Shown here piece after piece: positions 1 to 6,174 of a stretch of 8,653 nucleotides of DNA. The notes beneath the pieces were generated by a model, which ran no database searches, was not told the DNA's origin, and saw only the letters and a program-made list of their open reading frames with translations. The stretch's first letter is position 1, and the number at the start of each line of letters is the position of its first letter. A program made the position numbers and the translations under genes. This DNA is from Bacteroidales bacterium (GTDB lineage: Bacteria > Bacteroidota > Bacteroidia > Bacteroidales > UBA932). The DNA lies in contig JAKSKA010000048.1 in assembly GCA_024401915.1 (NCBI GenBank), forward strand, positions 1-8,653, read 5' to 3'.

Positions 1-993
1 GGCATCCTCGGGAACATCAAAGCCGCTGTCACCGTTGACCACACAAGCAACTACGGGGACGTCAAGGTTACGAATTCCACGGGTACGCGCTGGTCGGTGG
101 CAGGTGTCCTTGCCTTGGTCAACGAGGATGCTCCTACATCCTTTGCAATCAGCTATGCATCGAACGAGGGCCGGATATCCGTCTCGGATATGGTGCTGAA
201 GAAGAACGGCCGTATGCAGGTCGGTGGTGTGCTCGGCCATATCGCCAATGACAACACCTTCAGCAATGCTTTCGACCATCTTACCAACAGCGGCGTCGTG
301 ATCATCTCTGGAATTGACAATTCCGTCAACTCCACCCAGGTCACCACCATCGGCGGCGTGTCCGGCGCTTATGCCGACAACAAACTGTTCACGAACTGCA
401 GCAACTCCGGCGTCGTCGAATGTGGAAACAATAACGACAGCGGACCTTATCGTGTTGACCTGAATGCCCGTTGCGGAGGTGTTGCAGCGTATGTGACGAT
501 ATGCCCGCAGAACTGTACGAATACCGATGAAGTCAATTGCGTAAAGGCATATAACAGTAATAACAGCAAAGCCGGCTATGTAGGAGGCATTGCAGGAGAG
601 TTCGCCGATGTCAGCGGTTCTGCCGGCACGACCATCACCGGACTTTCCAGCACGGCGGCCGTAAGAAGCTCCGGGGCGTCTCCCGTTGCATATATAGGCG
701 GATTGTTCGGCATTGTTCCGGCAACTATCACTACGGTTACGGACTGCACCGTCGGAGGCTATATCAACGGCGGCGGCACGACCCACGGTGGATTCTTCTT
801 CTCAAGCACGAATTCAGGGGTGACATTCGAAAACTGTCACCTCAAGACAACAGCAAGGATTGCTCATAAAGTCGGAGGTTCGTCCGTATATAAAGAATAT
901 AAGACCAGTGGAGTCACGCTTACCAACAATGATCATTTCATTGCGGAGCATAACGGCTCTTACACCGTCACCAACTGCACGGTCATCGACTAA
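1..993 (+). CDS. C-terminal part of a secreted GLUG-like beta-helix repeat surface protein (5' end outside window)
   Basis: The frame is open from base 1 to the TAA at 991-993 and gives 330 residues; no convincing start lies inside the window. A GTG at 97 is internal, because the same repeat pattern already runs upstream of it. The protein is built from coils that begin with a Gly-Gly-hydrophobic-x-Gly core: GILG at residues 1-4, then near 34, 75 (GGVLG), 118 (GGVSG), 159 (GGVAA), 195 (GGIAG) and 233 (GGLFG). That is a step of about 33-43 residues. Each coil continues into an N/C-rich turn such as NCSNSGVV, NCTNTDEVNC or TDCTVGGY. This is the look of GLUG-type or right-handed beta-helix repeats in Bacteroidales cell-surface or adhesin-like proteins. 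The composition is rich in Asn, Thr, Ser and Gly and poor in charge, as expected for an exported protein. No catalytic motif is visible, so adhesion or glycan binding is inference only. The last 60 residues lose the repeat rhythm and end in NCTVID. The small peptide gene follows after 19 bases. Confidence 0.85.
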   Translation, partial: GILGNIKAAVTVDHTSNYGDVKVTNSTGTRWSVAGVLALVNEDAPTSFAISYASNEGRISVSDMVLKKNGRMQVGGVLGHIANDNTFSNAFDHLTNSGVVIISGIDNSVNSTQVTTIGGVSGAYADNKLFTNCSNSGVVECGNNNDSGPYRVDLNARCGGVAAYVTICPQNCTNTDEVNCVKAYNSNNSKAGYVGGIAGEFADVSGSAGTTITGLSSTAAVRSSGASPVAYIGGLFGIVPATITTVTDCTVGGYINGGGTTHGGFFFSSTNSGVTFENCHLKTTARIAHKVGGSSVYKEYKTSGVTLTNNDHFIAEHNGSYTVTNCTVID

Positions 994-1012
994 CCCTCAA
1001 ATTGATACTGAA

Positions 1013-1144
1013 ATGAAAAAGGAAATCAAATATATTATTCCAACTGTGAAGGTTATCCGCTTGAGTGGTCGCGCCTCCATCTGTGCTATGTCCGGCGGTA
1101 CGTATAATCCCATTTCAGACGATTATGATGAGGATTCCGACTAG
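1013..1144 (+). CDS. Small 43-residue peptide of the Bacteroidales 'MKK...P.V.V..L...C..SGG' type, unknown function
   Basis: The ATG at 1013 gives 43 codons and a TAG at 1142-1144. The peptide starts MKKEIKYIIPTVKVIRLSG, continues with SICAMSGG, and ends in a strongly acidic tail (SDDYDEDSD). Short ORFs with this plan (basic MKK start, a Pro followed by a V.V..L strand, a Cys or Ser near a Gly-Gly, variable polar tail) recur in Bacteroidales, often just downstream of genes for secreted surface proteins, and are usually annotated as hypothetical. That statement is from general knowledge, not a search. The gene begins 19 bases after the beta-helix protein ends and its last 20 bases overlap the start of the GH28 gene, so all three probably share one transcript and translation may be coupled. 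The N-terminal half is too charged and short to be a classical signal peptide. A Gly-Gly at residues 28-29 resembles a leader cleavage site, but no transporter or modifying enzyme is visible nearby. It could be a chance ORF, but the start, spacing and family-like pattern argue against that. Confidence 0.6.
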   Translation: MKKEIKYIIPTVKVIRLSGRASICAMSGGTYNPISDDYDEDSD

Positions 1145-2498
1145 AATACTGGCATTGGCAGCAGCTCTGCTAGCTGTGCCGGCATTCGTGTCCGGGCGTA
1201 ATATTGACATAACCAGGGCCGGGGCAAGGGCTGGTTTGGAAAAGGATAACGCTCCGGCTATACAGAAAGCGATCGACAAGGTAAGCCAGGCCGGCGGAGG
1301 GACCGTCACGGTCCCCGCCGGCGACTACCTTACCGGTCCCATAGAGATGAAATCCGGCGTCGAACTCCATCTCGAGATGGGTGCGAGGCTGGTAGGTGTC
1401 GCTGATATCGCTGCTTATGAGAAGGCGCACATCCTTCCTGACGGCAGCTGGAACCATTTCTCCGCCCTCATCTACGCGAACTCCCAGAGCAACATTGCCC
1501 TGACGGGCCTCGGAACGATCGACGGGCAGGGAGGGGACAAGGCTTTCAAGATCAAGGGAGATCCGGCAGGAAGACCGATGATAATCCTGTTCAGGAACTG
1601 CAAGGACGTCGTCGTGAGCGACCTGCACCTCGAGAATTCCGCCCACTGGGTCCAATTATATACCGGATGCGCCGGTGTAAGGGTAAACGGCCTCAAGGTG
1701 CGCTCCCACTGCAATTACAACAATGACGGCATCGACATAGAGTCGAGAGACGTCGTCGTGAGTGACTGCTCCTTCGATTGCGAGGATGATGCGATATGCC
1801 TGAAAGGGGACTCTCCGGATGTTCTCTGCGAGAACGTAGCGGTCACCAACTGCGTCGCGGCATCGAACTGCAATGCCGTCAAGCTTGGTACCGGATCCCT
1901 TTACGGATTCCGCAACATCACTATCAGCAACATCACCATCCACCGTGCGTCCGAGGACAACTTCAGGCGCTGGTCCACGAAGATTCCGGGCATCACGGCT
2001 CCCACTACGGTCATCTCGGGCATTGCCGTCGAGATGGTCGACGGCGGCATCTGTGAAAACGTGAACATCTCCAACATATCGATGCGTGACGTCCAGACGC
2101 CCATCTTCATCAGGATGGGCCGTCGCAAGCCGCCGGTACGCGAGGGTGGAAACAGGATGCGCGGCATCTGCATCAGCGGAGTGACCGCTGTCAGCGAGAG
2201 CCTGATGTCCAGCTCCATCACCGGAGTACCCGGGCTTTACCCCGAAGATATCTATCTCTCGGACATCGACATCACTTCTCCCGGTGGCGGCACCGCTGCA
2301 ATGGCTGAAATGGAGGTCCCCGAATCGGAGAACAAATATCCCGAGAACAGATGCCTGGGTTACAGCCTTCCCGCAAGCGGGCTTTATATCAGGCACGCCA
2401 GGAACGTATATCTGTCCAACGTCCGTTTCCATTTCCGCAATCCGGACGAGAGACCTCTGGTCGTTACGGACGATTGCACCAACGTGGTCCAACGCTGA
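1125..2498 (+). CDS. Secreted GH28-family (polygalacturonase-like) beta-helix glycoside hydrolase
   Basis: This 457-residue protein is a likely pectin or rhamnogalacturonan-type hydrolase exported to the periplasm or surface. Residues 1-24 form a signal peptide (basic MMRIPTR, then LALAAALLAVPAF, probable cleavage near VSG24). Mature sequence opens with the GH28-style N-terminal coil: DNAPAIQKAID, GGGTVTVPAGDYLTGPI, VELHLEMGARL. Core motifs follow: NYNNDGIDIES with Asp201 and Asp204 (counterpart of the NTD motif), and CEDDAICLK with Asp221-Asp222 (the DD pair). The usual GHG histidine motif is not present; its place is taken by NAVKLGTGS (residues 250-258), and the RIK motif is not recognisable, with TPIFIRMG further on. 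This matches a common Bacteroidota branch of GH28, so exact substrate is uncertain. A 14-base direct repeat at 1605-1618 and 1749-1762 encodes the same DVVVSD coil edge, 48 codons apart. The start is set by the signal peptide; ATG 1128 is an equal alternative. It overlaps the preceding small gene by 20 bases and has no obvious Shine-Dalgarno site. Confidence 0.88.
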   Translation: MMRIPTRILALAAALLAVPAFVSGRNIDITRAGARAGLEKDNAPAIQKAIDKVSQAGGGTVTVPAGDYLTGPIEMKSGVELHLEMGARLVGVADIAAYEKAHILPDGSWNHFSALIYANSQSNIALTGLGTIDGQGGDKAFKIKGDPAGRPMIILFRNCKDVVVSDLHLENSAHWVQLYTGCAGVRVNGLKVRSHCNYNNDGIDIESRDVVVSDCSFDCEDDAICLKGDSPDVLCENVAVTNCVAASNCNAVKLGTGSLYGFRNITISNITIHRASEDNFRRWSTKIPGITAPTTVISGIAVEMVDGGICENVNISNISMRDVQTPIFIRMGRRKPPVREGGNRMRGICISGVTAVSESLMSSSITGVPGLYPEDIYLSDIDITSPGGGTAAMAEMEVPESENKYPENRCLGYSLPASGLYIRHARNVYLSNVRFHFRNPDERPLVVTDDCTNVVQR

Positions 2499-2500
2499 TC

Positions 2501-4081
2501 TTACATCCCGGAGATGATGTTCTTGAACTCTTCCTCCGGGATTGCAAGACGGTTCTTCAACTCATATCGCAGATTGTAGATTGTCTTTACCGAGCAATGA
2601 AGCAGTTCTGCGATTTTTGTGTTGTCGTTGATCCCCAGTTTGGTGAGGGCGATGATGCGCAGTTCGGTTGTCATATTGCCTGATTTCTTCAGGATTATGC
2701 GATCTTCAGGCTTGAGACAGTCGTTTACGGTCTGGATGAAGTCGGGGAAGATGTCAAGGAAGACGGAATCGAAGTTGTTGAACAGTTCCTTCATCTCCTC
2801 GGAGTTGCTTTCTCCCGACTGGCTCGTGAGTTCGAGCGCCCTGTCCACGTCGCCCTTCTTCAGGTTGGTGTAGATTCTGGTACGAAGGGTGTCGAGACGC
2901 TTGATGTAGGATGAGTAGAGATGGAATACCACCGCGATATATCCCTTCGAGATTTCTCCCGAGTTGTAGAGCTTCTTGTTGAGGTCGCTGACGTTCTTGC
3001 GTATGCTGTTGATCTTCAGTATGGCGAAAACCAGTATGACCACGAGGAGCGAGATGAAGATGAAGGCGATGTAGAGCTCGTTGTTCCTCTTCTTGATTGA
3101 TGACAGCGCCTTGTCGTTGATCTCCAGTGTGGTGTCCAGGACGTCCAGACGTCTCTGTCTTGAGCCGAACTGCTGTATCGCTGAGAAATAGTGGTCGGAA
3201 ACCTTTTTGGCCTCCTTCACCTTTTCCATTTCCACGAGTAGGGACTCCACCCTCAACAGCGAGGCGATGTCCCTGTTGTTGCTCTCCACTTCCAGTATCG
3301 CTGACTCGAGCAGGTCGTCAAATGCCTCGCCCGTAAGCTTGTGCTCATATATATAGGCGATGGTGAACTTGTCGTAGATGCGTGTGGTGTTCTTGTCCGA
3401 TCTCTGGTCTTTTATGAGGGTTGCACGAAGGTCGTTGTATCTTCTTGCTTCTTCGATATTCCCGGCCCTGGCCTCCTTCTTTTCCATATTCCGGAGGTAG
3501 TTGTTGCTCATCGGGTCCGACACCGCCAGAAGGGAGTCCCTGTAGATGTTATATAATCCTTTGTATTTTTTCTTGAGATAGGCGGGCTCGTCGGAGACCG
3601 AGTACATACTGTGGAACAGGGACGTGAATGCATTGTAATATGACCCGAGATTGTCCCCCTTGAGCGATTTCCTGTCAATAGTTCCCAGCGTTTCCAGCGC
3701 TTCTGCGTGGAATCCGGTGATGGCCAGGAAGTTCGCTTTTGTGATATCGGCCTTTATCCTCAACGAGTCAAGTCCCGCTTCGCGTGCAATCCTGCTGGAT
3801 TCCTCCAGATAGAACAGCGAGGAGTCCACATCGAGTTTCGCGTATTTGTCCGAAAGCAGGAAATGCAGGTCGAATTGCTCCAACGGCGTATTCCCGGGCA
3901 GTTTTGCCTTGATCGCATCTATTTCCTTGCTTTTCCTTGCAGCGTAGATGCTGGTGCTGTCCATTTTGGCGAGGAGCTCCCTGAGGAGCCCTTCAGTCCT
4001 TTCTGTCGTCGGAATCACTTCTCCGAGGCAGGGAAGGGACGCGATAGCGGCGGCGAGAATCAGTGTGAGGCGTTTTATCAT
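2501..4081 (-). CDS. DUF6377-type membrane-spanning transcriptional regulator with periplasmic TPR-like sensor and C-terminal HTH
   Basis: This 526-residue protein is a one-component regulator of the kind that controls polysaccharide utilisation genes in Bacteroidota (the SusR-like/DUF6377 group). Residues 1-20 are a signal peptide or first anchor (MIKRLTLILAAAIASLPCLG). Residues about 25-330 are helical and repeat-like (for example residues 71-90 and 105-135), as expected for a periplasmic TPR-type sensor. A single strong membrane helix lies at about 335-356 (LYIAFIFISLLVVILVFAIL). The cytoplasmic part carries the family hallmarks: GYIAVVFHLYSSYIKRLDTL (380-399), a FDSVFLDIFPDF segment (437-448), CLKPEDRIILKKSG (455-468) and a LuxR-like helix-turn-helix at about 471-511 with ALTKLGINDNTKIAELL and SVKTIYNLR. 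There is no kinase or receiver domain. Its ATG overlaps the GH92 stop codon by 4 bases (ATGA), so it is translated from the GH92 message and probably controls that operon, which is inference. It ends 2 bases from the convergent GH28 gene. The inducing sugar is not evident. Confidence 0.88.
   Translation of the reverse strand: MIKRLTLILAAAIASLPCLGEVIPTTERTEGLLRELLAKMDSTSIYAARKSKEIDAIKAKLPGNTPLEQFDLHFLLSDKYAKLDVDSSLFYLEESSRIAREAGLDSLRIKADITKANFLAITGFHAEALETLGTIDRKSLKGDNLGSYYNAFTSLFHSMYSVSDEPAYLKKKYKGLYNIYRDSLLAVSDPMSNNYLRNMEKKEARAGNIEEARRYNDLRATLIKDQRSDKNTTRIYDKFTIAYIYEHKLTGEAFDDLLESAILEVESNNRDIASLLRVESLLVEMEKVKEAKKVSDHYFSAIQQFGSRQRRLDVLDTTLEINDKALSSIKKRNNELYIAFIFISLLVVILVFAILKINSIRKNVSDLNKKLYNSGEISKGYIAVVFHLYSSYIKRLDTLRTRIYTNLKKGDVDRALELTSQSGESNSEEMKELFNNFDSVFLDIFPDFIQTVNDCLKPEDRIILKKSGNMTTELRIIALTKLGINDNTKIAELLHCSVKTIYNLRYELKNRLAIPEEEFKNIISGM
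2505..2542. repeat. 9-bp perfect inverted repeat at the convergent gene boundary
   Basis: ATCCCGGAG at 2505-2513 is perfectly complementary to CTCCGGGAT at 2534-2542, with a 20-base loop. It begins 6 bases after the GH28 stop codon and lies inside the last 13 codons of the regulator on the opposite strand. Transcribed from the + strand it would give a stem just after the GH28 stop, but no U-rich run follows, so it is not a classical intrinsic terminator. It may protect or slow the end of the GH28 message, or be chance: a 9-bp match with a loop of this size is expected about once in a window of this length. Confidence 0.3.
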
Positions 4082-6093
4082 TGAAGGTGTATTTTCTTTC
4101 CCTTGTTGTTTCGGATCGTCGCTTTGCTTACCTGGGCCCTGCCCTCTACCAGCTTCCCGCTCGCGGGATTGACGGGATAGTACCCGAGTGCCGACCAGAT
4201 ATACCAGGCGCTCATCTGGCCGCAGTCGTCATTCCCGCAAAGTCCGCCGGGCTCGTTCCTGTAGAAGGCGCTGAATACCTGATCCAGCCTGTCCTCCGCC
4301 TTGTCCTGACGGCCAGCGAGGGTGTAGAGGTAGATGACGTGGTGGCAGGGCTCGTTTCCGTGGGAATACTGCCCGATGAGTCCGGTGACGTCGGACGCTT
4401 CGCCCGTCATCGATGCGGGCACGCTGACGTCGAAGAGCGTGTCGAGTTTCTCCACGAACTTCTCCTTGCCGCCGAGCAGTTCCATCAGGTCCTCCGGGTC
4501 CTGGAGCACGTGCCAGAGGTAGTGCCAGGCGTTGCCTTCAGTGTAGTCGCCGCCCTGATGGGATGCGTGGGAGTAGCGGTAAGGCTCGAAAGGCTCGCGC
4601 CAGTTGCCGGCGGAATCCCTGCCGCGGAAGAAGCCGGTCGAGGCGTCGAAGAGATTGCGGTAGTTCCGTGAACGTGCAAGGAAGAAGTCGTAATCTTCCG
4701 TGCGGCCCAGTTCCTTCGCGAGCTGCGCGGCGCACCAGTCGTCGTAGCAGCTTTCCAGCGTGCGCGATACCGATTCGACCTTCACGGAGTCGAAGGGGTA
4801 GTAGCCGTATCTGTCATAGATGTCCCAGTCGGACTTCTTGTGGCAGGTCGTGAGCGATGCCTTCAGCGCTTCGTAGGCCTTTTCCCTGTCGATGCCGGGG
4901 GGGTGCTGCAGGCAGGCCCCCACGACTGTGGGAACGGCGTGGTTGGCAATCATACAGTAGTTGTCCTTGCCGCAGAGGTCCCAGACGGGCAGGTGGCCGC
5001 GGCTCTGCGCTTCATCTATCATCGTGTTCACGATGTCCGCCTCGATGTCTGGAGTGAGCAGGGCGCGCAGCGGGTCGGCGGCGCGGAAGGTGTCCCATTG
5101 CGAGAAGGTCGAGTAGCGGGGGGCGTCGTCCTTGTCGGAAATCAGGTTCGGCTGGAGGTAGAGGTGGTACATCGATGTGTAGAATGCGGTCTTTATGCTG
5201 TCCGGCGCTTCGATGTCGATGAGGCGGAATATGTTCTCCCAGGCCTCTTCCGCGTCAGCGCGCACCTTGCCGAAATCCCAGTCCGGAACCTCCGACATAT
5301 TCTTGTGGGCCCCTGCCGCACCGGTGTAGGAGAGTGCGATCTTTGCCTTGACGGGCGCATCGCCGCTGCCGAAGTCCAGCACGATGGCGGGCGCTGCGTA
5401 TTCCGGATCCAGGCACAGGGTGTCAACGGCGCAGACCTCCGTGTCGAAGCTGATTTCGTACCACAGGTCGTATTCCACCCAGCTGTTGGTCACGAGATGG
5501 CCGGCAAATGATCGGTCGTCCTTTTTCCACCCCTCCCAGGACTTGACGAATCCCTTCATCGACGGGGTGTCCGTCCTGTCGCGTTTCTGCGCGTTCTGGA
5601 AATTGATGAAAAGCTTTCTTGCGTTGCCGGAGAAGCTCATATCGTAGCAGGCGACTCTTGGCGAGCAGGTGATGTCCACCTTCACGCCGTTGTCAGGCAG
5701 CCTGACGCTGTAGAAGCCGGGCGATGCGGTCTCGTCCGCCTTGCGGCTGGCGCGGTAAGCGCAGCAGCTGTCCGAGTACGGCATTATCAGTATGTTGCAC
5801 AGGGACGGGACACCGGTGCCGTTGAGGTGGTTCTGCGAGAACCCGGTTATCAGCGAGTCGGACCAGTTGTAGCCGCTGCAGTATTTCCACAGGTAGTTCC
5901 CCGTGTCCGGACCGGGCTGCACGAGCCCCAGCGGGCAGGATGCCGCCGGGAACGTATGGCCGGTATAGTCCGTCCCGATGAAGGGGTCAGCGTATGAGAG
6001 GTGTGTGCTGCGCTCCTGCGAGCAGCTGTACGATGCGGCGGCGAGGACAAGCAGGAGCGCCGCCCTGAATGCGTTGTGGAGTCTCTTGTTCAT
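4078..6093 (-). CDS. GH92 alpha-mannosidase-like lipoprotein, C-terminally short
   Basis: This 671-residue protein belongs to GH92, calcium-dependent exo-alpha-mannosidases that trim N-glycan or mannan side chains. The N terminus (basic MNKRLHNAFR, hydrophobic AALLLVLAAA, then SYSC24SQER) looks like a lipoprotein signal with Cys24 lipidated, although the lipobox is weak. Family motifs are present in order: YADPFIGTDYTGHTFPAA (34-51), GLVQPGPDTG, GFSQNHLNGTGVPSLCNILI, FSQWDTFRAADPL (330-342), NHAVPTVVGA, DRYGYYPFD, SRTLESCYDDWCAAQLAKEL, the YTEGNAWHY segment with the probable acid Glu519, YSHGNEPCHHVIYLY (576-590) and GNDDCGQMSAWYIWSALGYY (620-639) with the probable base among Asp622/Asp623. 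The mature end is odd: the frame stops at GKKIHLQ just after the SKATI strand, where relatives continue for roughly 50-70 residues. The HGNEP motif has Asn where alpha-1,2-specific members are thought to have His, so linkage specificity should not be assumed. It is first gene of an operon with the downstream regulator (ATGA overlap), and has its own divergent promoter region. Confidence 0.92.
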   Translation of the reverse strand: MNKRLHNAFRAALLLVLAAASYSCSQERSTHLSYADPFIGTDYTGHTFPAASCPLGLVQPGPDTGNYLWKYCSGYNWSDSLITGFSQNHLNGTGVPSLCNILIMPYSDSCCAYRASRKADETASPGFYSVRLPDNGVKVDITCSPRVACYDMSFSGNARKLFINFQNAQKRDRTDTPSMKGFVKSWEGWKKDDRSFAGHLVTNSWVEYDLWYEISFDTEVCAVDTLCLDPEYAAPAIVLDFGSGDAPVKAKIALSYTGAAGAHKNMSEVPDWDFGKVRADAEEAWENIFRLIDIEAPDSIKTAFYTSMYHLYLQPNLISDKDDAPRYSTFSQWDTFRAADPLRALLTPDIEADIVNTMIDEAQSRGHLPVWDLCGKDNYCMIANHAVPTVVGACLQHPPGIDREKAYEALKASLTTCHKKSDWDIYDRYGYYPFDSVKVESVSRTLESCYDDWCAAQLAKELGRTEDYDFFLARSRNYRNLFDASTGFFRGRDSAGNWREPFEPYRYSHASHQGGDYTEGNAWHYLWHVLQDPEDLMELLGGKEKFVEKLDTLFDVSVPASMTGEASDVTGLIGQYSHGNEPCHHVIYLYTLAGRQDKAEDRLDQVFSAFYRNEPGGLCGNDDCGQMSAWYIWSALGYYPVNPASGKLVEGRAQVSKATIRNNKGKKIHLQ

Positions 6094-6114
6094 TTATGGC
6101 TTTTTCAAATCAAT

Positions 6115-6122
6115 CAAAGGTA
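6115..6122 (-). promoter_or_regulatory. Bacteroidota -7 promoter element (TACCTTTG) for the GH92-regulator operon
   Basis: Read on the - strand, this is TACCTTTG, an exact match to the Bacteroidota housekeeping -7 consensus TAnnTTTG. It ends 21 bases before the GH92 start codon at 6093, which would give a short leader of roughly 15-18 bases. The surroundings are AT-rich. No TTTG is visible at the expected -33 position, so the promoter may need an activator, possibly the DUF6377 regulator of the same operon (inference). Confidence 0.5.
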
Positions 6123-6136
6123 ATAAATATTTCGTT

Positions 6137-6144
6137 TATTATTG
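6137..6144 (+). promoter_or_regulatory. Possible weak -7 element (TATTATTG) for the rightward gene
   Basis: TATTATTG matches TAnnTTTG at five of the six fixed positions and lies 30 bases before the ATG at 6175. No -33 TTTG is seen. The intergenic stretch is very AT-rich, so a chance match is easy. It is listed because the rightward gene must be transcribed from somewhere within these 81 bases. Confidence 0.22.
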
Positions 6145-6174
6145 TTATCTTGTGAATGTCGATTGAAGATGGTT

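Noticed and set aside
97..99. GTG at 97 as the true start of the first gene
   Set aside because: The reading frame and the repeat pattern continue upstream to base 1, and no signal peptide follows the GTG, so the gene is simply cut by the window edge.
1065..1124. GTG at 1065 as an earlier start for the GH28 gene
   Set aside because: It would add 20 residues in front of a complete signal peptide and lie fully inside the small peptide gene; ATG 1125 or 1128 puts the basic n-region at the N terminus.
1605..1762. 14-base direct repeat (1605-1618 and 1749-1762) as a mobile or recombination signal
   Set aside because: Both copies encode the same DVVVSD coil edge in frame, 48 codons apart, which is ordinary internal similarity of a beta-helix protein.
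1656..2492. A 278-codon - strand frame opposite the GH28 gene
   Set aside because: It is also in register with the sense codons and is explained by the same codon bias. The sense strand encodes clear GH28 motifs through this region.
4840..5511. A 223-codon + strand frame opposite the GH92 gene
   Set aside because: The GH92 catalytic motifs run uninterrupted on the - strand here; the antisense product is Val/Gly/Arg-rich without family features.
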